Positions 34,157 to 43,656 are shown, numbered from the stretch's first letter. The stretch is DNA of 64,000 bases from Deinococcus aestuarii (GCF_018863415.1 NZ_JAHKSN010000003.1:211001-275000), one strand, 5' to 3'. A program made the numbers and translations. Notes: a model not told the origin generated them from the sequence alone.

Positions 34157-35500
34157 GTGCGGGCCGCCTCGCCCCCGGGGGGCCAGTCGGGGGGCCGGGC
34201 GCCCGCCGGAGGTGTGGTTCCCGGCGGGCGTCCGGGAGAACCCCCGACGCCGCTGCTGTTGCCGTTTTTGCTCTATTTCTCCCTCATTCTCCTCCTGCCC
34301 GTCTCGGCGAACCTCACCAAGGCCGTCCTGGCGGCCGTCGTGGCGGTCGCTGCGGCGCTGCTGATCGTGCGGCGGGGGCTTCACCTCAGCCGCTCCACCC
34401 TGGCGGTCTTCACCCTGATGCAGTGCACCGGGCTGCTGTGGATTTTGTACGGCGCCTTCGGGAATACCCCGGGCTGGGTCTTCTCGCTGATGGTCTACGT
34501 GATCTGGCCGGCGTTCTACCTGATCACGTTCACCCAGTTCGTCAGCTCGCGCCGGGTCTACGGGGTCGTCCGGAACCTGATGATCCTGGGGCTGGGGCTG
34601 ATCGGGCTGTTCACCCTGTATTTCGTTCTCTACAACTTCGGGGTGGTGCCGGCGACGCCGCTGCTCAAGTTGCAGTTCGGCCAGGGCATCGCAAAACACA
34701 GCGGGTACACGGCCCTGCGGCTCTACTCGATTTCCACGATGATCTTCCTGATTCCGTACGGGGTGGCGAAACTGCTCTACCCCTCGCCGGGCACGGGCCG
34801 GGGACGGTTCTGGCTCACGGCCCTGGCGGTGGGGCTCGGGAGCTGCGCCGTGCTGTTCACCGGACGGCGGGCGGCGCTCCTCACCGTGGGCCTTTCGGTG
34901 TTCATCGCGCTGGTGTTCGGCCAGTTCTCACCGCGTCCCCTGCGCTCGGGAGCCTGGCGGCGGGTAGCGGCGTGCCTCGCGGCGCTCGTGCTGCTCGGGG
35001 CGGTCTCGGCCGGCCTGCCGGCCTCCTCGCGCTTCTCGGCCCTCACCCTGGCGACCCAGGTTCAAAGGAGCCTGTTCGACCCGGGCCAGACCGCCGACGA
35101 CGTTGTTCGCTTCGAGCAGGCCAACTCGCTGATCGACGGCTGGGTGCGCCGCCCACTCGTCGGTGCCGGGCTGGGGGCCTCCTCAGGCTACGTGCGCTCC
35201 GAGCGCACCTGGAACTACGAGCTGCAATATCACCTGCACCTCTTTCAGATGGGGGTGCTGGGCGTCTTTCTCTACAGCCTGGGCTTCGCCTGGATCTACC
35301 GCAATGGGCTCAACCTCGTTCGGCTCGGCGGCGACCCGGGTTCGGAGATGATCGCGCTGCTCACCGGCCTGACCTGCTTTCTCCTCGCCAACGCGACGAA
35401 TCCCTACCTCCAGGCCTACGGCAACCTCTGGACGGTCTTTCTGCCCGTGGCCGTGATCAACCTGATGAAGCTCGAGCAGACCCCCGCCGCCTGGCCTTGA
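34157..35500 (+). CDS. O-antigen polymerase/ligase-like membrane protein (Wzy/WaaL type)
   Basis: 447 residues with about ten to twelve hydrophobic segments from residue 30 on. The larger loop after about residue 300 (SRFSALTLATQVQRS, LIDGWVRRPLVGAGLGASS) carries the RPLVGAG-like motif of the Wzy/O-antigen ligase family (PF04932). It should join repeat units on the periplasmic side. GTG 34157 has GGGAG six bases upstream; the frame upstream of it lies inside the kinase-like gene. The gap to that gene is 56 bases. Confidence 0.85.
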   Translation: MRAASPPGGQSGGRAPAGGVVPGGRPGEPPTPLLLPFLLYFSLILLLPVSANLTKAVLAAVVAVAAALLIVRRGLHLSRSTLAVFTLMQCTGLLWILYGAFGNTPGWVFSLMVYVIWPAFYLITFTQFVSSRRVYGVVRNLMILGLGLIGLFTLYFVLYNFGVVPATPLLKLQFGQGIAKHSGYTALRLYSISTMIFLIPYGVAKLLYPSPGTGRGRFWLTALAVGLGSCAVLFTGRRAALLTVGLSVFIALVFGQFSPRPLRSGAWRRVAACLAALVLLGAVSAGLPASSRFSALTLATQVQRSLFDPGQTADDVVRFEQANSLIDGWVRRPLVGAGLGASSGYVRSERTWNYELQYHLHLFQMGVLGVFLYSLGFAWIYRNGLNLVRLGGDPGSEMIALLTGLTCFLLANATNPYLQAYGNLWTVFLPVAVINLMKLEQTPAAWP

Positions 35501-35607
35501 CCCCGGGCCGGTAAGCGGCGGGATGCCCGTCCGGACCGAGGGAGGGGGACTCGCGGACGAGCGGCGACCGGTGCGGGCAGGAAAACCTGCGCTCCGGGCC
35601 AGGGTTC

Positions 35608-35628
35608 CGCCCGGATAAAGACCGGGCG
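35608..35628 (+). terminator. Short hairpin after the rightward operon
   Basis: CGCCCGG and CCGGGCG pair around a seven-base loop. It could end the dehydratase-kinase-polymerase operon, but no T-run follows. A second small stem (GCAGG/CCTGC, 35577-35590) lies just upstream. Confidence 0.3.
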
Positions 35629-35657
35629 CTGTAAGAAATCTGGGTGCGGGCCCTGCC

Positions 35658-35663
35658 TAGGGT
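35658..35663 (+). promoter_or_regulatory. -10 box (TAGGGT) of leaderless GGDEF-EAL gene
   Basis: TAGGGT ends five bases before GTG 35669 and no ribosome binding site is seen. Confidence 0.5.
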
Positions 35664-35668
35664 GAGGC

Positions 35669-37597
35669 GTGACCGCTCGCCCCGCCGCGCCCCCCGGACT
35701 CAGCGCCGAAGAGACCGCCTGGCGTCAGAACCTGCTGCTCACGCTGCCTCTCGCCGGGCTGGCGGTCGCGGCGGGGATCTGGCTGGAGGCGCGGGCGCCG
35801 CAGTCCGTGGCCTTTGACCGGGTGGGCTACCCGGTGCTGGCCGCGCTGCTGCTGGGGCTGACCGGGTGGCTGCGGGCCCGGCCGACGGCCCTGCGCGCGG
35901 TTGTGCTCGCCTCGGTGGGTGCGGCAGGGGCGTTTTTCGGCCTGCGCCTCGCGTACCTGCTGCACTTCACGCACGGGGCCGAGACCCTGCGCGAACTCAC
36001 CGAGGCGTACGGGTGGGTGCCCGTCATGTACGTCGTGACGTACCTCGTGCCGGAGAGTCAGGGCCGCGCGGCCCGCCGCCTGGCGGTGGCCTGCCTGCTG
36101 TGGATGCTGCTCGTGGGTGCCGCCTTCTCGGCGACGCACGCGGGCGAGCGGGCCGCCTTCCCGGTGATCTCCGCGCTCGTGCAGCTCGCGTGCAGCAACC
36201 TGGCGGTGCTCATCCTCACCCGTTCGCTCGCCGAGCGGTTGCAGGGCCGCGCCCGCGAGCACGAGCGGCTGGCGAGCACCGATGTCCCCACCGGGCGGTT
36301 CAACCGCCGGGGCTGGTCGGCGGCCTTTGAAAAGGTGCTGCGGGACCGCGACCAGACGCAGGTGCAGGCGCAGGTGCAGGCGTACGCCGTACTGTTCATC
36401 GACCTCGACGGCTTCAAGCGGGTGAACGACACGCGCGGCCACGAGGTCGGCGACGCGCTGCTGCGGCAGGCCGGGGAGCGGCTGCACCTCCTGGCCGCCG
36501 GGGGCGCCGCCGCGCGGCTGGGCGGGGACGAGTTCGCCCTGTTCGCGCCCGTGGAAGGCACCTGGCAGGCCGAGGCCCTTGCGGAGCGGGTGCGGGGCGC
36601 CCTCCAGGCCCCGTACGAGATCGGCGCCTTCACCGAACTCGTGACCGCCTCGGTGGGGGTGAGCGTCGCCCCCCACGACGGCGCCGACCCAGAGACGCTG
36701 CTGCGCACGGCCGACCTCGCCATGTACCGCGCCAAGCGGACGGGCAAGAACGCCGTGCGCCGCTACGCGAGCGTGCTCGGGGAGGCCGAATCGCGCCGTG
36801 CCCGGCTGGAGCGCGACATCCAGCACGCCGCCGAGCGCGGGGAGCTGACCCTGCACTACCAGCCCCTCTTCGAGCTGCGCGCCCGCCGGGCGGTGAAGGT
36901 GGAGGCCCTGCTGCGCTGGGCACACCCCTCCCTGGGAGCGGTCAGCCCCACCGAGTTCATCCCCCTCGCGGAGGCCACGGGCCTGATCCGGCCGCTCGGC
37001 GAGTGGGCGCTGAGGCAGGCCTGCGCGGACGCCCGGCACCTCCCGGACGCCCTCGTCGTCGCGGTGAACGTCTCGCCCGTGCAACTGGAGGACGGCGACT
37101 TTCCGGAGCTGGTCCAGGCGGTCTTGCGCGAGTCGGGGCTGGCGCCCGGGCGGCTGGAACTCGAACTTACCGAGACGGCCGTCATGCGCGACGTGGACCG
37201 CGCCCGGCACGCGCTGGGGCAACTGCGCGCCCTGGGGGTGCGGGTGGCCCTCGACGACTTCGGCACCGGGCACACCTCGCTCTCCTCGCTGCGGGACCTG
37301 CCGCTCGACACCGTCAAGATCGACCGCTCCTTCGTGGCGGACCTGCGCGGCGGCCAGGCACAGCCCTTCGCCCGGACGCTCCTCGGCGCGCTCCTTCAGG
37401 TCGCCGACCTCCTCGACCTCGAGGTCGTCGCGGAGGGACTGGAGGACGACGCGCAGTTGCAGGCCCTCCACGCCCTGGGCTGCCACGTCGGGCAGGGCTA
37501 CCTGCTCGGGCGGCCCGCCCCGCTGGGCGACGTGCTCGCCACCCCCTGGGGCCAGGGGCGTCGGGAGCCGGAGGACGTGGGCGCGGTCGTCGCCTGA
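35669..37597 (+). CDS. Membrane-bound GGDEF-EAL protein (diguanylate cyclase/phosphodiesterase)
   Basis: 642 residues. About five or six membrane segments (22-40, 52-70, 75-98, 115-128, 140-155, 165-185) form a sensor, followed by GGDEF (285-289 intact) and EAL (412-414, VKVEALLRW, intact), so both synthesis and breakdown of c-di-GMP are possible. The EAL domain keeps the DDFGTG and KIDRSF motifs. No RxxD inhibitory site is seen before GGDEF. c-di-GMP often controls exopolysaccharide and pili, and this gene sits directly after the polymerase gene. Confidence 0.95.
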   Translation: MTARPAAPPGLSAEETAWRQNLLLTLPLAGLAVAAGIWLEARAPQSVAFDRVGYPVLAALLLGLTGWLRARPTALRAVVLASVGAAGAFFGLRLAYLLHFTHGAETLRELTEAYGWVPVMYVVTYLVPESQGRAARRLAVACLLWMLLVGAAFSATHAGERAAFPVISALVQLACSNLAVLILTRSLAERLQGRAREHERLASTDVPTGRFNRRGWSAAFEKVLRDRDQTQVQAQVQAYAVLFIDLDGFKRVNDTRGHEVGDALLRQAGERLHLLAAGGAAARLGGDEFALFAPVEGTWQAEALAERVRGALQAPYEIGAFTELVTASVGVSVAPHDGADPETLLRTADLAMYRAKRTGKNAVRRYASVLGEAESRRARLERDIQHAAERGELTLHYQPLFELRARRAVKVEALLRWAHPSLGAVSPTEFIPLAEATGLIRPLGEWALRQACADARHLPDALVVAVNVSPVQLEDGDFPELVQAVLRESGLAPGRLELELTETAVMRDVDRARHALGQLRALGVRVALDDFGTGHTSLSSLRDLPLDTVKIDRSFVADLRGGQAQPFARTLLGALLQVADLLDLEVVAEGLEDDAQLQALHALGCHVGQGYLLGRPAPLGDVLATPWGQGRREPEDVGAVVA

Positions 37598-37663
37598 CCT
37601 CGCGCACGGCCGCCAGACCGTCACGCGGTCCTCACATTCCGCAGCGCCGGGAGACCGGGCTGG

Positions 37664-37669
37664 TACAAC
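37664..37669 (+). promoter_or_regulatory. Candidate -10 box (TACAAC) of DHH gene
   Basis: TACAAC ends seven bases before ATG 37677; the GGGGAG between them could also serve as a weak ribosome binding site. Confidence 0.35.
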
Positions 37670-37676
37670 GGGGAGC

Positions 37677-38753
37677 ATGTGCGCCCTCCCCCTCCAGACC
37701 GCCCTCCCCGCCGCGCGGGAGGCGACCCGGACCTTCCTGAACGCGCTCTCCCCCGCCGGGCGGGTGGTCGTCTTCTGCCACTTCGACGCGGACGGGCTCT
37801 CGGCGGGGGCCCTCTTCGGCCGGGCCCTGCCCCGGCTGGGGTTTCAGGACGTGCGGGTGGTGCCCTCGGGGCGCGGGGAATCCGCCTTCTCGGAGGGGGC
37901 GCGGGCCCGCCTCGCCGCGCTCGGCCCGGCGGCCCTCGTCGTCACGGACCTGGGGGTCAACGGGCGGGGCGTGCTGCCGGACGTGCCGACCCTGTACGTG
38001 GACCACCACCAGCCGGGCGGGATGCCGGGCGGGAACGTCACCGTCGTGAGCGGCTACCCCTGGGACCCCATCCCCGCCAGCGCGTGGCTCGCGCACGACC
38101 TCCTCTCGCCGCTGACCGACATTGAGGACCTCGGGTGGATCGGGGCGGTCGGGACGATCGGCGACCTCGGGGACGGGGCGCCCTGGGACCTCCTGCCTGC
38201 CATCAAGAAGCGCTACACCGCCAAGTGGCTCAAGGAGGCCGTCGCGCTCGTGAACGCGGCCCGGCGGGCGAGTGCCTTCGACATCGACACGCCGCTGAAG
38301 CTGCTGCTCACCGCCGACGGCCCGAAGGACCTCGCCACCGACGACGAGCACGGGGCCGACCGGCTGCGTGCCTACCGGGCGGAGGTGGGCGCCGAACTCG
38401 CCGTCGCCCGCCGCGCGGCCCCGACGTTCAGCGCCACCGGGCCCTACGCCCTCGTCCGGCTGCACTCGGGGGCGCAGATTCACCCGCTGATCGCGCAGCA
38501 GTGGCGCGGTCGCCTGCCCGGCCACGCGGTGATCGCGGCCAACACGGGCTACCTGCCGGGCACGGTCGCCTTCTCGATGCGGACCGCCCGCGCCGACCTG
38601 AACCTCCCGGCCATCCTCCAGGCCATCGACGTGGGGGATACGGCGGAAAGCTACGGCCACGGGCACGACCAGGCCTCGGGGGGCCAGCTTCCACCGTCCG
38701 CCTTCGACCGCGTGCTCGACGCCCTGGGGTTTGGCGCCGTCGCGCGGGAGTGA
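37677..38753 (+). CDS. DHH/DHHA1-family phosphoesterase
   Basis: 358 residues. Metal-binding motifs are D37 and D39 (CHFDADGLSAG), D91 (VTDLG) and D109-H110-H111 (VDHHQPGG), so the Mn-dependent core is complete. A C-terminal DHHA1-like part contains SGAQIHPLIAQQW and the final GHGHDQASGG motif. The family includes oligoribonuclease, RecJ-like and cyclic dinucleotide phosphodiesterases; the absence of RecJ's extra domains fits a nanoRNase or oligonucleotide phosphatase role. Confidence 0.88.
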   Translation: MCALPLQTALPAAREATRTFLNALSPAGRVVVFCHFDADGLSAGALFGRALPRLGFQDVRVVPSGRGESAFSEGARARLAALGPAALVVTDLGVNGRGVLPDVPTLYVDHHQPGGMPGGNVTVVSGYPWDPIPASAWLAHDLLSPLTDIEDLGWIGAVGTIGDLGDGAPWDLLPAIKKRYTAKWLKEAVALVNAARRASAFDIDTPLKLLLTADGPKDLATDDEHGADRLRAYRAEVGAELAVARRAAPTFSATGPYALVRLHSGAQIHPLIAQQWRGRLPGHAVIAANTGYLPGTVAFSMRTARADLNLPAILQAIDVGDTAESYGHGHDQASGGQLPPSAFDRVLDALGFGAVARE

Positions 38754-38937
38754 GCGCGGGGGCCGAAATTGTCGGCGGGCACCCAGCATGAGCCCGGCGA
38801 CAAGGAAATTCGTCCAAAGTGAACTAACTCTCACATTTGGGACTTTTAGGCTGCTTTTCATGAGGGAGAAGACCCTTTCCCCCTCAGACCCGATACGCCG
38901 GACCCACACGCACCACCCACTGCAAGGAGGTTGGAGG

Positions 38938-40062
38938 ATGACGTACCTGACCCGCCACACGCTGCTGACGGCCGCACTGCTTCTGGGCATCGCCACGGCC
39001 CAGACGGACACGACGGCCACGCCCGCCCAGACGCCTGCGGCCACGTCGGCCGCCCAGGGCCTGCCCGCGCAGACGACCCTCACGCTCTCGTCCGGTGACC
39101 TCCAGCTTCCCTACCTGCAAGGCGCCACCCCCGTTCGCAGCGTCCAGACCTTCACGGGCGTCGCCGTGATCTACCAGGGCTCGGTCGCGGGTGCTCTCGA
39201 CCAGTATGCCCAGGCCCTCACCTCGGGCGGCTTCACCGCCGTCTCCCCCGGCTCGGAAAGCGCCGCCACGGCGGGAACCGCAGGCACGACCGATGCGGCC
39301 GGAGCAACCGCGGGGACCACGGACGCCGCGAGCGGAACCTCGACCGACACCGGCACGGCGGGCACCACCGACACCTCGACCACGGGCACGACCGGGACGA
39401 CCGATACGTCCGCAACCGGCACCGCGACCACCGATACCTCGACGACGGGGACGGCCAGCGGGGCCTCGACCACGGGGACCACGGGCACGACCGATACCTC
39501 GACGACCGGAACCGCCGCGACGGGCACGGCGACCGGAAGCACGACCACCGGGACGACGGGCACCACCGATACCTCGACCACAGGCACCGCCGCGACCGGC
39601 ACCACCGGAACGACGGGCACGACCGGCACCACGGACACCTCGACGACCGGCACGGCCACCGGGACCTCGACCACGGGCACGACCGCGACGGGGACCACCG
39701 GGACGACCGGTACCACGGACACCTCGACCACGGGCACGACCACCGGGACGACGGGCACCACCGATACGGCGACGGCCGCAACCACCACGACGGACGCGGC
39801 GACCAGCACCACGGGCACGACCGACGCGACCGGGACGGCGGGCGCCACCACGACCGGAACGGATACGGCGGGCACCACGGGAACGGATACGACCGCGAGC
39901 ACGAGCGGTGCGGCTTCCGTGGCGCCCACGCTGCCCGGCGAGGCCCGACTCTTCGAGCGGGACGGCCAGCGCATCCAGGTGCGGGTCTTCGAGCAAAACG
40001 GCTACACGGTCGTCCTCCTGTCGCGCCGAGGCGCCACCACCACGACCCCCTCGGGCAACTGA
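38938..40062 (+). CDS. Secreted protein with small domain split by Thr/Gly/Ala repeat
   Basis: 374 residues. Signal peptide MTYLTRHTLLTAALLLGIATAQ; AAGGAGG lies upstream of ATG 38938. Residues about 45-105 (LTLSSGDLQLPYLQGATPV, VAVIYQGSVAGALDQYAQAL) look like the first half of a small periplasmic domain and residues about 330-365 (GEARLFERDGQRIQVRVFE) like its last strands. Between them lie about 220 residues made almost only of Thr, Gly, Ala, Ser and Asp, with the unit TDTSTTGTxGT repeated many times. The repeat is probably extended and surface exposed and could vary in length. Function unknown. A promoter probably lies in 38754-38937 (TAGGCT near 38848). Confidence 0.75.
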   Translation: MTYLTRHTLLTAALLLGIATAQTDTTATPAQTPAATSAAQGLPAQTTLTLSSGDLQLPYLQGATPVRSVQTFTGVAVIYQGSVAGALDQYAQALTSGGFTAVSPGSESAATAGTAGTTDAAGATAGTTDAASGTSTDTGTAGTTDTSTTGTTGTTDTSATGTATTDTSTTGTASGASTTGTTGTTDTSTTGTAATGTATGSTTTGTTGTTDTSTTGTAATGTTGTTGTTGTTDTSTTGTATGTSTTGTTATGTTGTTGTTDTSTTGTTTGTTGTTDTATAATTTTDAATSTTGTTDATGTAGATTTGTDTAGTTGTDTTASTSGAASVAPTLPGEARLFERDGQRIQVRVFEQNGYTVVLLSRRGATTTTPSGN

Positions 40063-40186
40063 GGTTCGTCAGGGCTGGACGGGTTGCCTCGGCAGCTCGT
40101 CCAGTTCCTTTGGCCTGAGCCGCTGTCCGGGTTTCCGAGGAAGACTCCACCTATGAACAGCCTGTTTCTTTCCCTGGGGCCGAGCG

Positions 40187-40609
40187 GTGAGTGAGGTCGC
40201 CGTGTGTGCCCTGTGCGGCGCGAAAAACCGGCTCGCCACGCCGCCCGCCGGGCAGGTACCGGTCTGCAGGCGCTGTGGTCGGGCCCTGCCGTGGCTGCTC
40301 AGCGCCTCGGACGCGAGTTTCGACGCCGAGGTGCGGGCTTCCGTGCCCGTGCTCGTGGACTTCTGGGCGGCGTGGTGCGGGCCGTGCCGGGCGGTGGCCC
40401 CCGTGCTCGAAGACCTCGCGCGCGAACACGCAGGAAGACTCAAGGTCGTCAAGCTCGACGTGGACCACAATCCCGCCGTGTCGGGGCGCTACGCGGTGCG
40501 CAGCATCCCCACCCTGATGCTCTTTCGGGAGGGGCGCCCGGCCCAGACGTGGGTGGGGGCCCTGCCCAGGAAGACCCTCGACGCCCACCTCGCGCCGTAC
40601 CTGGGGTGA
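40187..40609 (+). CDS. trxC: Thioredoxin 2-type protein with N-terminal zinc ribbon
   Basis: 140 residues. Two CxxC pairs (C7/C10 and C27/C30) form a zinc ribbon like that of E. coli TrxC, followed by a thioredoxin fold with active site WCGPC (63-67) and the cis-Pro in SIPTLMLF. It reduces protein disulfides in the cytosol and in TrxC-type proteins responds to oxidative stress. GTG 40187 is the start because the zinc ribbon begins at once. It converges with the usher gene across a 20-base gap. Confidence 0.92.
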   Translation: MSEVAVCALCGAKNRLATPPAGQVPVCRRCGRALPWLLSASDASFDAEVRASVPVLVDFWAAWCGPCRAVAPVLEDLAREHAGRLKVVKLDVDHNPAVSGRYAVRSIPTLMLFREGRPAQTWVGALPRKTLDAHLAPYLG

Positions 40610-40629
40610 ACCCCGCCTCCCCCGCCGGG

Positions 40630-42819
40630 TCAGCCCTTCCCCGCCTCGCACACCGCGTTCTCCCCGGTGGGGGGAACCGTGATCGCGCAGGTGCGGGGCG
40701 GCTCCGGCGCACGCAGTTCGCCCCGGGGGTCCTGGGGGGCCCCGTCCAGCAGGACCCAGCCGTCGCGGTCGGCGCGCCACGTCCGGCCGCCCACCACGAG
40801 GAGCGCCCCGCCCGCGGGCTCGCCGGGGGCCCAGAAGACGCGGACCCAGCGCGACACCGTGAAGTTCGCGCGCCAGTCGAGCACCGCGAGGCCGTTGCCC
40901 GCCAGCGCGAGGGTCGCGGCGTCCTCGCCGACCGTGATGTTGAAGGGCAAGGCGTCCACGTCCACGCTGACGTTCACCGCCGTCTCGCCGTCGCGGCCGA
41001 AGGCCACCGCGTCGCCCGCCGCGTCGGTCCGCACCGTGCCCGCGCCCGTCCGCAGGGTCAGGCCGGGCACGCCGGTGCGGATCAAGACCCCCCGCCGGGC
41101 CGCCTCCGGCACGACGAGCGCCCCCTGCCCCGTGAGGAGCACGCTGCCCGAGACCCGCGCCGCCACGCTGCCGCCCGTCCCCGCCGCCACCTCGATGCGG
41201 GCGGGGGCGTCGCGGCTGTAGCCCAGCGTGACCTCGTTCTGGTTCGCCTGCGCCCACGCCACCTGTCCGGGCGTGAGCTGGTAGCGGGCGCCCACGCCGA
41301 ACTCGGCCCCCGCCCCCAGCCCGGCGGACGCACTCACGTCGAGGGCCGAACTGGGCTTCCAGCCGAGGGTGGCCCCCGCCCGCCAGCGGCCCGACTCGTA
41401 GCCGATCCGCCCCCCCAGGGTCACGTTCCTCGTGAGGGGCGCACTCGCGCTCAGGTTGCCGCCGAGGGTCCCGCCGCGCGCGTCGTAGGCGAGGCTGGTG
41501 CCGAAGGTCCACGCGGGCGTGAAGTACAGCGCGCTGAGGTTGACGCGGGGGTGCAGGGGGCCAGGCAGCGGCACGCTCAGCCCCGCGCCGAGCGACCACG
41601 CCCCGAACGCGCGGGCGTAGGAGACCTCGAAGGCGCCGCCCAGGGCCCCCTCTCCCGAGCGGGTCACGCTCGCCCCGACCCCCAGGGCGCCGCCCGCCAG
41701 GGTCGTCGCGCCGCCCGCGCGCAGGCTCAGCTCTCCCCCACCCTTCCAGTCCCCGCTGCCCGTCACCGTCCAGGTGGGCGTCACCGCGACCGTGCCGAGG
41801 AAGGCCGCGCTCGGGCGCCCGCCCTCCACCCCGGCGCGGGCCCGCACCTGGAACTCCCCGGCCCGCTGCGCTCCCGGCCCGGTGCCGAAGGGGACGTTCA
41901 CGACCCGGCGGCCCGAGGCGTCGTCGATAAAAACGTTCAGGACCCCGAACGATTGCACCCTCGGCAGGTTGCGGATCGTGACCCGGCCGGGATTGGCGTC
42001 GAACTCGCTGAGGATGGTGTCGTTGAGAAACACCGTCACGCGCGACGTGAGGGGCAGGTCGAGGTCGAGGGGCGGCAGCACCGCCACCTCGCCCGAGCGC
42101 CCCTCCACCTGCACCCCCTTGAAGTCGGTGGTCACCAGGGCGCCGCTCGCCTCGGGCAGGGCCGAGTTCCACCCCGCGCGGACCACCCACGCCTCGTTCA
42201 CCTGCCACGCGACCCCCGCGCGCACCCTCACCCCGAAGGCGCCGCCCTCGCCGCCCACGCCCACGGCGGCCCGCGCCTCCCAGGCGCCCTGCGCGTACCC
42301 GCCCTCCAGCACCGCGCCGTAGGAGATATCCCCCGTGCGCCAGTTGGCGCGCACGTCCACGGCCGAGCCCACGCTCGCCAGGGCCCGCGTCTGCACCGGG
42401 GCCGCGCGCTGAGGTCCGCCCGCGTCCACCTGCCCGGACGTGAGCAGCCGCGCGGCGGGCGAGATCACGAGCTGCTGCTCGGCCCCGTCGTAGGTGACGT
42501 TGAGGTCCTCGCGCAGCCGCACGAAGTCCCCGTCGGGGCACGTCACGTTCCCGGAGGCGTACCCGCGCTCGCTCTCGCGCAGGGCGCCGGGCTCCACCAG
42601 CCACCCGCCGGACGCCCGGCGCACGGCGAAGCTGCCCCGGCCCTCGCTGCCGACCCGCACCTCTAATAGTTCGGGCGGGGCGGCGCACTCCACCTGCGGC
42701 CCGGCCGGGGTGGGAGCCGCTGGGGCTGCCGGGGCCGCCTGCTGGGCCTGCGCCCCGCCCCCCACGGCGAGCAGCAGGCCCAGCAGCAGGGTGCGCTCAG
42801 CGTGGGGGAACAGCAACAC
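40630..42819 (-). CDS. Outer membrane usher-like protein (archaic chaperone-usher type)
   Basis: 729 residues with a signal peptide (TLLLGLLLAVGGGAQAQ). The middle shows the usher motif RVTVFLNDTILSEFDANPG, NLPRVQSFGVLNVFIDDASG, then a long run of alternating strands ending at about 560, typical of the 24-strand barrel, and a C-terminal domain with two cysteines. It should form the outer-membrane pore for the pilus subunits. It is shorter and more divergent than the usual ushers of 800 or more residues. Its GTG start overlaps the chaperone gene by 23 bases. Confidence 0.8.
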   Translation of the reverse strand: MLLFPHAERTLLLGLLLAVGGGAQAQQAAPAAPAAPTPAGPQVECAAPPELLEVRVGSEGRGSFAVRRASGGWLVEPGALRESERGYASGNVTCPDGDFVRLREDLNVTYDGAEQQLVISPAARLLTSGQVDAGGPQRAAPVQTRALASVGSAVDVRANWRTGDISYGAVLEGGYAQGAWEARAAVGVGGEGGAFGVRVRAGVAWQVNEAWVVRAGWNSALPEASGALVTTDFKGVQVEGRSGEVAVLPPLDLDLPLTSRVTVFLNDTILSEFDANPGRVTIRNLPRVQSFGVLNVFIDDASGRRVVNVPFGTGPGAQRAGEFQVRARAGVEGGRPSAAFLGTVAVTPTWTVTGSGDWKGGGELSLRAGGATTLAGGALGVGASVTRSGEGALGGAFEVSYARAFGAWSLGAGLSVPLPGPLHPRVNLSALYFTPAWTFGTSLAYDARGGTLGGNLSASAPLTRNVTLGGRIGYESGRWRAGATLGWKPSSALDVSASAGLGAGAEFGVGARYQLTPGQVAWAQANQNEVTLGYSRDAPARIEVAAGTGGSVAARVSGSVLLTGQGALVVPEAARRGVLIRTGVPGLTLRTGAGTVRTDAAGDAVAFGRDGETAVNVSVDVDALPFNITVGEDAATLALAGNGLAVLDWRANFTVSRWVRVFWAPGEPAGGALLVVGGRTWRADRDGWVLLDGAPQDPRGELRAPEPPRTCAITVPPTGENAVCEAGKG

Positions 42820-43531
42820 GCGCGGCGACTTCCTGGTCGCTGGCGTCGCGGTAGGTGACGCTCAGCTCGCCCGCCCAGTCGCCCCAGCCGGGCAGCGGCA
42901 GCTCGAAGGTGCCCCCCGCGAGCACCGCCTTGCTCTCCACCCGCACCGTGCGCTCGCCCGCGCGGACGATCAGGTCACGGTAGGTCAGGTGCCGCGTGCC
43001 GTCGTTGGTGACCAGCAGGGAGAGGTCGTTGCCGCTGCGCCTGACCCCGTACCCGACCTTCGGCGCCGCCGAGGGAAAGGCGATGTACACGGGCAGGCTG
43101 AGGTTGAGGAGCACGGTCACGTTCGTCCCCGAGCCTTCCGCCGCCGCCGTCTGCGCCGGGGGGGCCTGCCGGATGAACACGCGGTAGGTCAGCTCGCGGT
43201 CACCGGGCTTGCGGCGCACGCCGACGCGGATCACCTGCTTGCCGTTCGGCGCCAGGGTGAAGCTCGCGGGATTGACGAGCACGTCCGAGGTCGGCGTCAG
43301 CACGTCCTGGCCGCCCTCGGAGGTCCACTCGAAGACCTCCACGCTGAAGGACATGGGCAGGCGGTCGAGGTTCGTGAAGGTCGTCTGGGTGGTCAGGCTC
43401 CGCTCGGGGTTCACGTCGAGCACCACCGGCAGGACGCTGAAGCGCTGCGCTCCCGCCCCCGGCAGCGCGAGGGCGAGCAGCGCGGTGGCGAGGAGGTGAG
43501 GCAGGCGGAGGGGCAGGCGGATTCGGGGCAT
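42797..43531 (-). CDS. Periplasmic pilus chaperone (PapD/CsuC-like)
   Basis: 244 residues with a signal peptide ending in GAGAQ. The N-terminal Ig-like domain has VLDVNPERSLTTQTTFTNLD, VEVFEW, and NPASFTLAPNGKQVIRVGVR, the typical F1-G1 edge pattern; the YRVFIRQAPP strand and the NLSLPVYIAFPS strand follow. It holds and delivers the SCPU subunits to the usher. ATG 43531 begins the signal peptide; the longer frame to 43726 has none. It is followed by the usher with overlap. Confidence 0.88.
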   Translation of the reverse strand: MPRIRLPLRLPHLLATALLALALPGAGAQRFSVLPVVLDVNPERSLTTQTTFTNLDRLPMSFSVEVFEWTSEGGQDVLTPTSDVLVNPASFTLAPNGKQVIRVGVRRKPGDRELTYRVFIRQAPPAQTAAAEGSGTNVTVLLNLSLPVYIAFPSAAPKVGYGVRRSGNDLSLLVTNDGTRHLTYRDLIVRAGERTVRVESKAVLAGGTFELPLPGWGDWAGELSVTYRDASDQEVAARVAVPPR

Positions 43532-43656
43532 GGTTCCTCGTGGGTCGGGGGCGGGACGGGTCCCGGCGGGAGGGCGGGTCGGGATCGAGCGAAACCTCGC
43601 TCCGGCGGGCGCAAAGGAATTCTCTTGTTGGAGGGGAAGGCTTCGGGGGCGGCGGC

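Noticed and set aside
35501..35668. Riboswitch (c-di-GMP type) before the GGDEF-EAL gene
   Set aside because: Two small stems are present but no conserved riboswitch core is seen, and the -10 box next to the start codon implies no leader.
39171..39974. Val/Pro-rich minus-strand frame of 267 codons
   Set aside because: It is the antisense of the Thr/Gly repeat of the secreted protein, which has a signal peptide and a ribosome binding site.
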